The notes beneath the pieces are model-generated. The model ran no database searches. It was not told where the DNA came from and saw only the letters and a list, made by a program, of their open reading frames with translations. A DNA stretch of 64,000 nt from Chersky-840 sp035604715 (lineage in GTDB: Bacteria > Actinomycetota > Acidimicrobiia > Acidimicrobiales > UBA8190), in NCBI GenBank assembly GCA_963731665.1, contig CAVSWP010000011.1, positions 186,001-250,000 on the forward strand. Reading direction: 5' to 3'. This document shows, piece after piece, positions 23,878 to 31,558 of this stretch (position 1 is its first letter; the number at the start of each line of letters is the position of its first letter). The translations under genes and the position numbers were made by a program.

Positions 23878-24722
23878 CGTGCCTCAACTCCCAGGTCCTT
23901 CAATCCCGCGAACTCCAGGCTGGGACGGGCATTTGCGACGACAGGACTTGAGAGAGTGCGGTCGGTGTCTGGTTGCTCGGTCTCACCATTGGCTTCACAC
24001 CGGAAGTCCGAGTTGTTCAACACGCGATCGACCAGACTCCTCGCTGAAGCCACCAAGGAACCTCGAGCGAACGCTTTCGGCCTTCCCGGAACCCCACTCA
24101 CAATGGCGGCCGACTTGGGGTCGAAAGGGATGAGTCCCAGGAGATCCGCTTGGAGCGCTTCCGCGATCTCGGTGACGCCAAATCCATTGGACCCCGCCAC
24201 AACGAAGGACGTCGTGCCCTTGGTCTCGAGGCCTCGGACGAATTCGAGCGTCCACATCGCATGCGCAAGCCCTGCCGCGTCGGGTCGAGTGAGGACGACA
24301 ATGTGGTCGGCCGCCTTGAGAATCTCTCGTTGGCCGAGAGCACCGGCGAGGACTCGTCCGCAGTCGACAATCATGTCTGCTCGTCCCGAGAGGATCGTGG
24401 TGCCCACTGCGACCAACTCTCGATCCAAGCTTCTGGCAGCGTCCGCGCTCACGGGACCCACCAATACTTCCAGGCCTCCGGGTAGTGATTGCACGTGAGC
24501 TCCGAGCGGCTGCGTCGAGTCCTCGGAACGGCGAAGGGCGAGAACCAGGCTCGTCATGCCAAGACGCGGCGACAACCCAAACCGTGCCGCGAGGTCGTTT
24601 CCCGAGGGGTCGCATTCGGCAATCAAAACCTCCCTGTGGGTGGGCCAAACCGCCCCCGCGACGCAAGCGAGAGTTGAGACTCCAGGAGAGCCCTTTCCCG
24701 AGCAGAAGGCGACAACGGTCAT
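23874..24722 (-). CDS. cpaE: CpaE/MinD-like ATPase of the Tad locus
   Basis: A 282-residue ParA/MinD-fold ATPase with a deviant Walker A 'SGKGSPGVST' at residues 8-17, 'AECDPSGNDLA' and 'DMIVDCGRVL' (switch and Walker B regions). The family positions pilus-assembly machinery. The N-terminal response-regulator-like domain of classical CpaE is absent. Four-base overlaps on both sides place it between cpaB and tadA in one translational unit. Confidence 0.8.
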   Translation of the reverse strand: MTVVAFCSGKGSPGVSTLACVAGAVWPTHREVLIAECDPSGNDLAARFGLSPRLGMTSLVLALRRSEDSTQPLGAHVQSLPGGLEVLVGPVSADAARSLDRELVAVGTTILSGRADMIVDCGRVLAGALGQREILKAADHIVVLTRPDAAGLAHAMWTLEFVRGLETKGTTSFVVAGSNGFGVTEIAEALQADLLGLIPFDPKSAAIVSGVPGRPKAFARGSLVASARSLVDRVLNNSDFRCEANGETEQPDTDRTLSSPVVANARPSLEFAGLKDLGVEAR

Positions 24723-25447
24723 GAGTTCGGACTCACGAGAACCAGGGCTGCCTGACCGGCGGCGGAGGCACTGGCCACGAGTGGCGCCATCGCAGTCGGA
24801 ATGAGGACTGACACGACAATTGTGTCCGGACTTGACGGGCTGGGGGCTGCTACTGCGGTGACCACAGCATCGGATGCCAGAACACCGCCAACCTCTAACA
24901 CCGCGCTCGTCGCCGATGAGCTGGTGGAAGACAACCCTCCGGAAGCCCCACCCGCCAATGTCGCCGGCGAGCCCGTCAGAACTACTTCAACGCTGTCCCC
25001 GACAGCGACGCCTCCGGCCGGGAGCTGCCCGGCCTTGGTAGCAATACCCACCACCGCCTTGTCACGCGTGAGACTGCCTCGCAGAGTCAGATCCGCAAAA
25101 CTGAGCAGGGTGCCTGGTACCAGTGACACTGCCGCTCTCTTCCCGACCACATGACTGACGTCGCTGGCAGGAACCGGGGACAAGCCTGCAGCGCGAGAGA
25201 TTCTCACGACGGTGAGGTCATTCGAGGTGATTGTATGGCCCTGCGTGACCTCCTGCGATAGGGCGAGGACTGCGTACCGCGTTCCGGCATTGAGGTAGAT
25301 GGTGGTGAACGTCGCGACGCAAAATGCCACCAGTGCGAGAGACGCCACAGCCACGACGGGTCGACGGCGATGCGGGTTCCCGGCGAACCGAACAGAGTCG
25401 GTCGTCCCTTGGCGGTGGGATCGAGGACGAGTCAATGTCATGGCCAT
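24719..25447 (-). CDS. cpaB: CpaB/RcpC-like SAF-domain protein
   Basis: A 242-residue protein with a basic N-terminus, a membrane helix (about residues 30-52), and an SAF domain ('YAVLALSQEVTQGHTITSNDLTVVRIS...GKRAAVSLVPGTLLS'), followed by a second beta-rich region and a Ser/Ala-rich insertion. CpaB/RcpC proteins associate with the Tad secretion channel and may bind peptidoglycan. ATG at 25447; an internal ATG at 25441 is an alternative. A 24-bp gap separates it from the secreted-protein gene upstream. Confidence 0.78.
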   Translation of the reverse strand: MAMTLTRPRSHRQGTTDSVRFAGNPHRRRPVVAVASLALVAFCVATFTTIYLNAGTRYAVLALSQEVTQGHTITSNDLTVVRISRAAGLSPVPASDVSHVVGKRAAVSLVPGTLLSFADLTLRGSLTRDKAVVGIATKAGQLPAGGVAVGDSVEVVLTGSPATLAGGASGGLSSTSSSATSAVLEVGGVLASDAVVTAVAAPSPSSPDTIVVSVLIPTAMAPLVASASAAGQAALVLVSPNS

Positions 25448-25471
25448 GCGAACCTGCTCCTCACTCGGCTG

Positions 25472-26380
25472 TCAGCCAGCAGTCCCGACGGATTCGACCT
25501 GCTCCACGCGAACAGCAGTCGAGGTAGCGGTGTGCAGCGGAAGAAGTGACCCGCCCCCGGTGACTCCTGTGGTCAGCCAACTCACCGACCACGTAATCGT
25601 CGCGGTGACGGTAAACGCCGAGTCGTTCGCGTCGCCGTCAGCACTCGGTTGCCCAGCCGATGACTCTGCATATGTGTACGAGCAGTCTGTGGACTGCGCC
25701 GTCGACGGAAGGGCCGTCTGGTACGGAGTGCCCGGACCCGGACAGAGGACCGTGTGTCCATCGCCCATCGACCAGGAGACGAACTGGGGAACCGCCGTGG
25801 CGGTGGCACTCACGGCTCCGGCCGTCGCGGTCGCACGAAAGCTGTGCCAGGTCTGCGGGGAGACCCAGAGCCATGACGTGAGGTTGACGACGCTGAATGC
25901 CGCCGGGTTGAGATTGATGACCGGTCTTGGCAGCGTCAGGAGACCGACTGCTTGAAGTACCAACGCACTCGGGGCCACGCTCGGCGTCTCGGCGACAGCC
26001 GGTGTCCCTCCAACAGCCGGGGTCGTGGACGGAAACCACGAGAGTGCGCCGTTGTAGGTGGTCAAGGTCGTCCCAGAACAGTGGACGAGGTACCACGATC
26101 CGGGAATTGGGCTTCCTTGGTCGACCGTGGGGGCGCCACCGGACGACGTGGGGGTGTACGTGCACGAAGGACCCGAGCCGGCGCTTCCCCTCGCGGTGCC
26201 ACGGTGGACCGGCTTGGCGGTTGCCGAGGTGGCGCTGCTGACGCCCACCTTGACGGTGTCTCCCCCGTCTGAGGCCGAACTCGTATTGGTAGCCGCCCAC
26301 GCCACGAGCGCGCCCTGGGTGCTGACGATTGCCGCCGCCGCGACCCAGAGCCCGAGGTGCCGGGCCACGCCCCTCCTCAT
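25472..26380 (-). CDS. Secreted protein with PKD-like fold, first large gene of the Tad locus
   Basis: A 302-residue exported protein with signal sequence 'RHLGLWVAAAAIVSTQGALVAWA', a Ser/Thr/Gly-rich mature N-terminus, and a C-terminal Trp-rich part with 'FVSWSMGDGHTVLC', the 'W.FGDG' pattern of PKD-type domains. It has paired Cys, consistent with an extracytoplasmic location. Comparable secreted proteins precede tad genes in other actinobacteria. An in-frame TTG at 26401 is alternative. The ATG at 26380 overlaps the stop of a 27-codon ORF (ATGA). Confidence 0.65.
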   Translation of the reverse strand: MRRGVARHLGLWVAAAAIVSTQGALVAWAATNTSSASDGGDTVKVGVSSATSATAKPVHRGTARGSAGSGPSCTYTPTSSGGAPTVDQGSPIPGSWYLVHCSGTTLTTYNGALSWFPSTTPAVGGTPAVAETPSVAPSALVLQAVGLLTLPRPVINLNPAAFSVVNLTSWLWVSPQTWHSFRATATAGAVSATATAVPQFVSWSMGDGHTVLCPGPGTPYQTALPSTAQSTDCSYTYAESSAGQPSADGDANDSAFTVTATITWSVSWLTTGVTGGGSLLPLHTATSTAVRVEQVESVGTAG

Positions 26381-26460
26381 GCGGTCGACCCGATGGGCCA
26401 AATTCCCGCGCTCTGTGCCTCCGGATCGCTACGGGACGCGAAAAACCGAGGAAAGGGCAT
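26377..26460 (-). CDS. 27-codon ORF with strong ribosome-binding site, possible leader peptide
   Basis: An ATG at 26460 preceded by GGGAGGAATTCC (ideal Shine-Dalgarno spacing) opens a 27-codon frame ending in a TGA that overlaps the ATG of the secreted Tad-locus protein (ATGA). It encodes a basic, Phe-containing peptide. It may be a leader that couples translation. Alternatively, given the other single-base indels in this window, it may be the true N-terminus of the next gene displaced by a frame error. Confidence 0.35.
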   Translation of the reverse strand: MPFPRFFASRSDPEAQSAGIWPIGSTA

Positions 26461-26797
26461 GGAATTCCTCCCGAATCGGTGTTCGTTTGGAGGCCGCCCC
26501 CCCACTCAAAGTGAGGAGACTACGAGGAGTGAAGATCGGCGTGCAACTTGGACGCTCACCGAAGCCAAACCGATCAGCTCGACGACCCGCGTGGGGGGCC
26601 TTTCCTTTCAGGACGGGCACGGTCCGAAATTGCCCTGAGCGGCTTGCTGAAAACCTTGCTCGTGACCTCACTCGTGGGCACACGACCATCGAAATTCGGC
26701 CACGGGGGCACAAGGTTGGGCAAGCGCCGGTTCCCGGTAGCGTCGTCCCGAAATTTTGGCATTGGTCAGGGCTCGCGCCTTTATGCTCCAGGCGCAT
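26461..26797. other. Divergent intergenic region between the Tad locus and SRAP gene
   Basis: 337 bp without a supported gene. It must contain the promoter of the minus-strand Tad locus and that of the plus-strand SRAP gene. TATGCT at 26782-26787, 10 nt before the SRAP ATG, is a plausible -10 element. No convincing riboswitch or larger structured element was recognised. Confidence 0.45.
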
Positions 26798-27580
26798 ATG
26801 TGTGGACGCGTAGACATTCACACGCCCCCCTCGCAGCTGGCCCGGTTGCTCGAGGTCCAGCTGGCGGCGGGCGTCAACCCGGACGGGCGCCCCAGCTGGA
26901 ACGTCCCCCCGGCACGCGGCATCCCGGCCATCACCGAGCGCCATCCACTCACCGAGTCCGGAGAGAAGAGCGAACACTCTGAGAGGGTTTTGGACGTCCT
27001 GCGCTGGGGACTGGTCCCCCACTGGGCCAAGGACCCCCGTACGGGCTACAAGATGATCAACGCCCGGGCCGAGACGGTCACCAAGAAGCCCGCCTACCGA
27101 TCCGCCTTCGCCAACCACCGCTGCCTGGTGGTCGTGGACGGCTTCTTCGAGTGGCAGGTCCCGGACCCCGCCAGCCCCAAGCGCAAGGTCCCCTTCTACT
27201 TCCGCCGGGCCGACGGCCAGCCCATCACCTTCGCCGGCCTCTACGAGACCTGGTGGGACAAGACGCGCTCCGAGGAGCCCGATCCCGACACCATGCTGCG
27301 CACCTGCACCATCATCACCACCAACGCCGGCGCCGACATGGTCGACGTCCACGACCGCATGCCCGTCATCATCGAGCGCGCCGACTTCGACCGCTGGCTC
27401 GACCCCGACCAGCACGACACCGAGGCCCTGGCCAAGCTGCTCCTCCCTGCTCCCAAGGGCACGCTGGTGCGCCACCCCGTCGACAAGGCCGTGAACAGCC
27501 CCCGCAACGACGGGCCCATGATCATCCAGCAAGCCTCACCGGACGACGACGCCGACGACGAAGCTGCGGCCGAGGGCTGA
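26798..27580 (+). CDS. SOS response-associated peptidase (SRAP/YedK family)
   Basis: A 260-residue SRAP protein that crosslinks to abasic sites in ssDNA through its Cys2. Key residues are present: Met-Cys-Gly-Arg at the start (Cys2 becomes N-terminal), 'WNVPPAR' (Asn), 'INARAET' (Glu), 'DGFFEW' and 'VHDRMPVII' (His). The ATG at 26798 is required to place Cys at position 2; upstream in-frame starts are rejected. Protects replication forks from abasic-site damage. The acidic C-terminal tail is short. The yjbR-like gene follows after 19 bp. Confidence 0.92.
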   Translation: MCGRVDIHTPPSQLARLLEVQLAAGVNPDGRPSWNVPPARGIPAITERHPLTESGEKSEHSERVLDVLRWGLVPHWAKDPRTGYKMINARAETVTKKPAYRSAFANHRCLVVVDGFFEWQVPDPASPKRKVPFYFRRADGQPITFAGLYETWWDKTRSEEPDPDTMLRTCTIITTNAGADMVDVHDRMPVIIERADFDRWLDPDQHDTEALAKLLLPAPKGTLVRHPVDKAVNSPRNDGPMIIQQASPDDDADDEAAAEG

Positions 27581-27599
27581 GGAGAAACCCGGCACCCGC

Positions 27600-27935
27600 A
27601 TGACCACCCTGCGCCGCGCCCGGGAGCTCGCCCTGGCCCTCCCCGAGGCCACCGAACAGGACCATCACGGCCTGGCCTCGTTCCGGGTGCGAGGAAAGAT
27701 CTTCGCCACCGTCCCCGACGACACCCACTTGCGGGTCATGGTCGACGAGATGGAGATCCGAGCGGCGGTGGCCGAGAACCCCCGGGCCTGCCACGAGTTC
27801 TACTGGGGAAAGCGATTGGCCTGTGTCGTGGTGGACCTCGGCGTGGCGTCGCCGGCATTGGTCAAAGAGCTCCTCGTCGAGGCCTGGGCGCGCAAGGCCC
27901 CCAAGAACCTCGCCCGCGAGTTCACCGGTACCTGA
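27600..27935 (+). CDS. MmcQ/YjbR family protein
   Basis: A 111-residue protein with the YjbR/CyaY-like fold pattern ('ALALPEATEQDHHGLASFRVRGKIFATV...HLRVMVD' and 'KAPKNLARE' at the C-terminus). Members are proposed DNA-binding or small-molecule-binding proteins. Nineteen bp downstream of the SRAP gene, same strand, so probably co-transcribed. Role not established. Confidence 0.8.
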   Translation: MTTLRRARELALALPEATEQDHHGLASFRVRGKIFATVPDDTHLRVMVDEMEIRAAVAENPRACHEFYWGKRLACVVVDLGVASPALVKELLVEAWARKAPKNLAREFTGT

Positions 27936-27960
27936 CTCTCTGAGTGACAGACCCACCCCG

Positions 27961-27989
27961 TACTACTTCTTTCCTACCCTTGGTAGTAT
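27961..27989 (+). promoter_or_regulatory. mazEF operator/promoter with inverted repeats
   Basis: CTACC-CTT-GGTAG (27974-27986) is a perfect inverted repeat, nested in a wider TACTAC (27961-27966) / GTAGTA (27983-27988) repeat. TAGTAT (27984-27989) matches a TANNNT -10 six bases before the ATG of the antitoxin, so the operator covers the promoter and the message may be leaderless. Antitoxin autorepression is the expected use. Confidence 0.6.
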
Positions 27990-27995
27990 CAAAGT

Positions 27996-28217
27996 ATGAA
28001 AGTGAGTGTCAGCCTTCCCCAGGAGGACGTGGACTTCCTGGACGAATACGCCGACCAGCAGGGGTTCGGGTCCCGCTCCGCCGTGCTCCACACCGCCGTC
28101 CGCCTCCTGCGAGCCTCGGGACTAGGTGGCGCCTACGAAGAGGCGTGGCAGGAGTGGGAAGGGGCCGGCGAGGAGGAGTCCTGGGACCAGTCGGTCGCCG
28201 ACGGGCTCTCCTCCTGA
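27996..28217 (+). CDS. Ribbon-helix-helix antitoxin (MazE-type)
   Basis: A 73-residue protein whose first 45 residues form a ribbon-helix-helix ('KVSVSLPQEDVDFLDEYADQQGFGSRSAVLHTAVRLL'), followed by an acidic C-terminal tail rich in Trp/Glu that would wrap the toxin. It binds its own promoter and neutralises the MazF-like protein encoded 13 bp downstream. Confidence 0.82.
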   Translation: MKVSVSLPQEDVDFLDEYADQQGFGSRSAVLHTAVRLLRASGLGGAYEEAWQEWEGAGEEESWDQSVADGLSS

Positions 28218-28230
28218 TGCGGCCCACCTG

Positions 28231-28578
28231 ATGCGGCGCGGCGAGATCCGCCTCGTCGACCTGGACCCCGCCCGCGGTGCCGAAGCCGACAAGCGCCGGC
28301 CGGCCGTCATCGTGAGCAACGACGGCGCCAACGACAGCGCGGCGCGCCTCGGGCGCGGCGTCGTCACCGTCGTACCGGTCACCTCGAACGTGGCGCGGGT
28401 CTATCCCTTCCAGGTGCTCCTGCCGTCAGCGCGCACGGGGCTCGAGCGCGACTCCAAGGCGCAAGCCGAGCAAGTGCGCTCGGTGGCGGTCCACCGCATC
28501 GGCAAGCGCGTCGGCGTCGTCCCCCGACCACTCATGACGAAGATCGGCGAGGCGCTGCGTCTGCACCTCGCCCTGTGA
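28231..28578 (+). CDS. MazF/PemK-family endoribonuclease toxin
   Basis: A 115-residue toxin with the PemK fold: 'MRRGEIRLVDLDPARGAEADKRRPAVIVSND' (with the Arg/Glu of the active site), 'VTVVPVTSN' (conserved Thr-Ser) and 'KAQAEQVRSV'. It cleaves mRNA or tRNA at short sequence motifs when free of antitoxin. The ATG at 28231 begins at the family N-terminus; the ATG at 28217 hits a stop after four codons. Confidence 0.88.
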   Translation: MRRGEIRLVDLDPARGAEADKRRPAVIVSNDGANDSAARLGRGVVTVVPVTSNVARVYPFQVLLPSARTGLERDSKAQAEQVRSVAVHRIGKRVGVVPRPLMTKIGEALRLHLAL

Positions 28579-28581
28579 ACC

Positions 28582-28602
28582 CAAGCGCATCTTGGGCGCT
28601 TG
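28582..28602. terminator. Bidirectional hairpin between convergent mazF and KSI-like genes
   Basis: CAAGCGC (28582-28588) pairs with GCGCTTG (28596-28602) around a 7-nt loop, just past the mazF stop and about 33 bp from the stop of the convergent gene. No U-tract is present. Confidence 0.4.
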
Positions 28603-28634
28603 CGACGCCGCGCCGGTGACGCCGGCGGCTTTGG

Positions 28635-29033
28635 CTACCCCTCGCTGAACGTCAGCTTGTCCTGTTCCCAGAACGACCGCAGCGAAGCCAGCTTGCCCTC
28701 GGAGTTCACCTTGTAGATGTTGACGATCGGGACGATTCCGACCTGGTTTCCCGGCAGGGTGATGCGGAGCTCCCCGATGTTGGCCACCTCGTCCCCGCAC
28801 TCGAGGGACTGGCGGATGGTGAACTTGAGGCTCTCGCTCTGGGAGATCACGTTGTCGTAGAAGGCGGTGATGGCCTCCTTGCCGCGCTGGCCCTTCCCCT
28901 CGGGATCGATGAACGACGGCCCCACCGGGTCCTCGACCACGGCGTCGTCGGCGAACAACCCCAGCCAACCCTCGCGGTCCTTGGCCTCGGTCGTGATCAT
29001 CGACCTCTTCGACATCTCCAGTGCTGCGCCCAT
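28635..29033 (-). CDS. Ketosteroid isomerase-like (NTF2-fold) protein
   Basis: A 132-residue NTF2-like protein with a helical N-terminus ('DREGWLGLFADDAVVEDPVGPS') and a curved sheet. The Asp of 'EDPVG' lies at the position of the catalytic base in ketosteroid isomerases (Asp38/40-like). It may isomerise a steroid or other enone, or simply bind a hydrophobic ligand. It is the last gene of a unit with an LLM oxidoreductase and an SDR, and the window has other steroid genes, which favours a steroid role; that is inference. Confidence 0.7.
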   Translation of the reverse strand: MGAALEMSKRSMITTEAKDREGWLGLFADDAVVEDPVGPSFIDPEGKGQRGKEAITAFYDNVISQSESLKFTIRQSLECGDEVANIGELRITLPGNQVGIVPIVNIYKVNSEGKLASLRSFWEQDKLTFSEG

Positions 29034-29071
29034 GGCGTCGTCCTTCTCCGCCGCGTTCCCTACCGCGTTCT

Positions 29072-29953
29072 CTACCGCGTCTTGTGGATCACAGTCTCGG
29101 CGAACTGGCGGAGGCTGTCGATCTTGGCCTGCAGGGGCTCGGTGTCGGGGCCCACGACGTAGGGCCAGCGGAACCCGACGATGACGTCGGTGATGCCCTG
29201 GTCCTCGAGCCGCCGGACGCCGTCGACGCTGAACCCGTCCATCGAGATCACATGGGTCTCGAAGGGCACGGTGTCGCGCCCCGCTTCGGCCCGCAGCTCG
29301 GCCAGCCGGGCGAGCAATCCGGGCAGCTCCGCCGGATCACCCCCGCCGTGCATCCAGCCGTCGCCCATGACCGCCGCCCGGCGCAGGGCGGCCTCCCCGT
29401 GGCCCCCGATGAGGATGGGGATGGGGGCGCTGGGCGCCGGGGCCATCTTCACCGCGGGCACCTCGAAGACCTCGCCGTGGTACTCGAAGAACCCGCCGGC
29501 GGTGAGCCCCCGGATGACCTCGATGGCCTCGTTCATCCGCTTTCCCCGGCGCTCCCAGGGCACGTCCAGCAGCCCGTAGTCCTCGGGCCACGGGCTCGTG
29601 CCCACCCCGAAAAGAAACCGGTTGTTCGTGAGCACCGCCACCGAGGCGGCCTGCTTGGCCACCATAACGGGGTGGCGGATGGGGAGCTTGACCACGAAGG
29701 TCACGAATCGCAGCCTCGTGGTGAGCGCCCCCAGCGCGGGGATGAGGCTGAAAGGCTCGAGGAAGGGCTTGTCCTCGAGGAACTCCCGGGACCCGTCGGG
29801 GTTGAAGGGGTAGATGGTGTCGGACTCGAGCGGGTAGGCGATGGAGTCGGGCACCACGAACGTGTCGTAGCCGGCGTCCTCGGCGGCCACGGCCAGGGGC
29901 CCGTAGAACGCCGGGTCGGTCATGGACTCGGCGTAGCTGAAGCGCATCGGCAT
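29072..29953 (-). CDS. LLM-class F420-dependent oxidoreductase
   Basis: A 293-residue luciferase-like monooxygenase-fold enzyme: N-terminal 'AEDAGYDTFVVPDS', central 'FGVGTSPWPEDYGLLDVPWERRGKRMNEAIEVIRGLTAG' and 'PIPILIGGHGEAALRRAA' are typical of the F420-binding subgroup. It catalyses hydride transfer to or from F420; substrate unknown. An internal ATG at 29947 is an alternative start. Sits between the SDR (16 bp upstream) and the KSI-like gene (38 bp downstream). Confidence 0.85.
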   Translation of the reverse strand: MPMRFSYAESMTDPAFYGPLAVAAEDAGYDTFVVPDSIAYPLESDTIYPFNPDGSREFLEDKPFLEPFSLIPALGALTTRLRFVTFVVKLPIRHPVMVAKQAASVAVLTNNRFLFGVGTSPWPEDYGLLDVPWERRGKRMNEAIEVIRGLTAGGFFEYHGEVFEVPAVKMAPAPSAPIPILIGGHGEAALRRAAVMGDGWMHGGGDPAELPGLLARLAELRAEAGRDTVPFETHVISMDGFSVDGVRRLEDQGITDVIVGFRWPYVVGPDTEPLQAKIDSLRQFAETVIHKTR

Positions 29954-29969
29954 CGGCGGCGGCGCCCGG

Positions 29970-30872
29970 TCAGGCGTTGGGCTTCTGGCCCGACGCCGCG
30001 GCCTGGCGAATCTGCTCGAGCCGGTCGATCAACCCCATGCGCTCCTGGCCGACCTCGTCGAATCGCTCGGCGATCTGCTGGGGTGTCCACCGGCCCTCGG
30101 TGCGCATGGACCGCACCTCGACGGGCTGGTTCCACACCGCGATGCGCCCCCCCACCGCCGTGAACACCTGGCCCGTCACGTTCACGGCGGCGTCCGACAA
30201 CAGGTACACCACCAACGGGGCCACGTCCTCGGGGTCGCCCATCTCGGCCAGCTCGGAGGGGACGTTGGCAGACATCCGGGTGCGCGCCACGGGGGCCACG
30301 GCGTTGGCGCGCACGCCGTAGCGGTGCAGCCCCACCGCGGCGGAACGCACCAGCGACACAATCCCGCCCTTGGCAGCCGAGTAGTTGGCCTGGGCCACGC
30401 TGCCCGCGTAGGCACCCGAGGTGAACCCGATGAGCGATCCCGACTCCTGCTTGCGCATGATGGCGGCGGCGTGGCGGAACACGGTGAAGTGGCCCTTCAG
30501 GTGCGTGGCGATCACGGCGTCGAATTCGTCCTCGGACATGTTGAACAGCATCCGCTCGCGCAGGATCCCGGCCACGGCCACCACGCCGTCGATGTGGCCC
30601 CAGTGTTCGACAGCGGTGTTCACGATGCGCTCGCCCCCGGCCATGGTGCTCACGTCCTCGGCCACCGCCACGGCCTCGCCCCCGGCCCCCTCGATCTCCT
30701 TGACCACGGCCTCGGCCACCTGGCTGGTGGGGTCCTCGCCGGCCAGGCCCACCCCGATGTCAGCCACCACGACCTTGGCCCCCTCGGCCGCACAGGCCAG
30801 CGCGCAGGCCCGGCCGATGCCGCCGCCCCCGCCTGTGATCACCACCGCCTTGTCCTCGAGGTACCCAGCCAC
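29970..30872 (-). CDS. Short-chain dehydrogenase with extended C-terminus
   Basis: A 300-residue SDR with 'VVITGGGGGIGRACAL' cofactor motif, 'AGILRERMLFNM', and active-site 'YSAAKGG' (Tyr, Lys). The C-terminal extension ('RTEGRWTPQQIAERFDEVG') is typical of the 17-beta-HSD4/steroid-lipid SDR group in actinobacteria. Predicted to oxidise or reduce a hydroxyacyl-CoA or steroid hydroxyl with a nicotinamide cofactor. GTG start. First gene of the SDR-LLM-KSI unit. Confidence 0.82.
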   Translation of the reverse strand: MAGYLEDKAVVITGGGGGIGRACALACAAEGAKVVVADIGVGLAGEDPTSQVAEAVVKEIEGAGGEAVAVAEDVSTMAGGERIVNTAVEHWGHIDGVVAVAGILRERMLFNMSEDEFDAVIATHLKGHFTVFRHAAAIMRKQESGSLIGFTSGAYAGSVAQANYSAAKGGIVSLVRSAAVGLHRYGVRANAVAPVARTRMSANVPSELAEMGDPEDVAPLVVYLLSDAAVNVTGQVFTAVGGRIAVWNQPVEVRSMRTEGRWTPQQIAERFDEVGQERMGLIDRLEQIRQAAASGQKPNA

Positions 30873-30924
30873 TGCCCCGACGCTCCTTCTCTGGTCTGTC
30901 TCGTCCCGCCGCCGTCACCGGGCA

Positions 30925-30963
30925 TTGTCAGCCTGGAACGGCGTTGTCAGCCTGAAATCTGAC
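30925..30963 (-). promoter_or_regulatory. Direct repeats upstream of the SDR-LLM-KSI operon
   Basis: TTGTCAGCCTGGAA (30925-30938) and TTGTCAGCCTGAAA (30944-30957) are a 13/14 direct repeat with 19-bp periodicity, and GTCAG...CTGAC (30946-30963) adds an inverted half-site. The location, 50-90 bp upstream of the SDR start, suits a regulator binding site. The regulator is unknown. Confidence 0.4.
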
Positions 30964-31064
30964 GGGACGTTGGATCCGAGCACAAATCGCGTCGCCGACA
31001 GGGCAGGGGCAGCGCTAGCGCCCGCCGATCATCGGAGCAGGTCGGAGCGTGTTTTCGCAGTGGT

Positions 31065-31316
31065 CTAGTGCTGTCCCACGGGCTCGCGCCGGACGACCCG
31101 GGTCCCCCGGAGGATGCGTTTGCGCTGGCGCTCGGACGTGCCCCCCCACACGCCGTCGCCGACCCGGCATCGAAGGGCGTACTCCAGACACGGAGCCTTC
31201 ACGGGACATCTGGCGCAGACGAGCTGGGCCAACTTCACGCCCACGCCGTCGCTGGGGAAGAACACGGCGGGGTCCATGTCCTTGCATCTCCCCTGGGCCA
31301 TCCATTCGGTGTCCAT
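31065..31316 (-). CDS. WhiB-family iron-sulfur transcriptional regulator
   Basis: An 83-residue Wbl protein. Four cluster-ligand Cys are present ('GRCKDMDP' and 'VCARCPVKAPC'), followed by the 'GVWGGTSERQRKR' turn that contacts sigma-A and a basic C-terminus for DNA binding. The sequence resembles the WhiB2/WhmD group but this is not certain. The ATG at 31316 has TGGAG upstream; an in-frame ATG at 31340 would add eight residues. Wbl proteins are restricted to actinobacteria and their phages. Confidence 0.9.
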   Translation of the reverse strand: MDTEWMAQGRCKDMDPAVFFPSDGVGVKLAQLVCARCPVKAPCLEYALRCRVGDGVWGGTSERQRKRILRGTRVVRREPVGQH

Positions 31317-31558
31317 CGTGACTCCATTGTTGAAGGGCATGCCCCCGATCTCAACAGTCGAGCCTATGAACTCTCTGTGAAGGCGACGTGAAGTCGTTGT
31401 GGAAACGGCACCCCGAGGGGCCCGTGGCACCAACCTGACGCCTGTGTCACCATTTCCGGTGAGAGGAAGCGGGCCGCGAGGGGGGCGTGCAGGGACATTC
31501 GGGGGGAAACGCAGGGGGAACGTGGGGGGGAACGGAGCGAAGGGGCAGGAGGGGGACG

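Noticed and set aside
26429..27532. A 367-codon open frame on the minus strand
   Set aside because: It is antisense to the SRAP gene and shows no domain; the SRAP frame has all catalytic residues.
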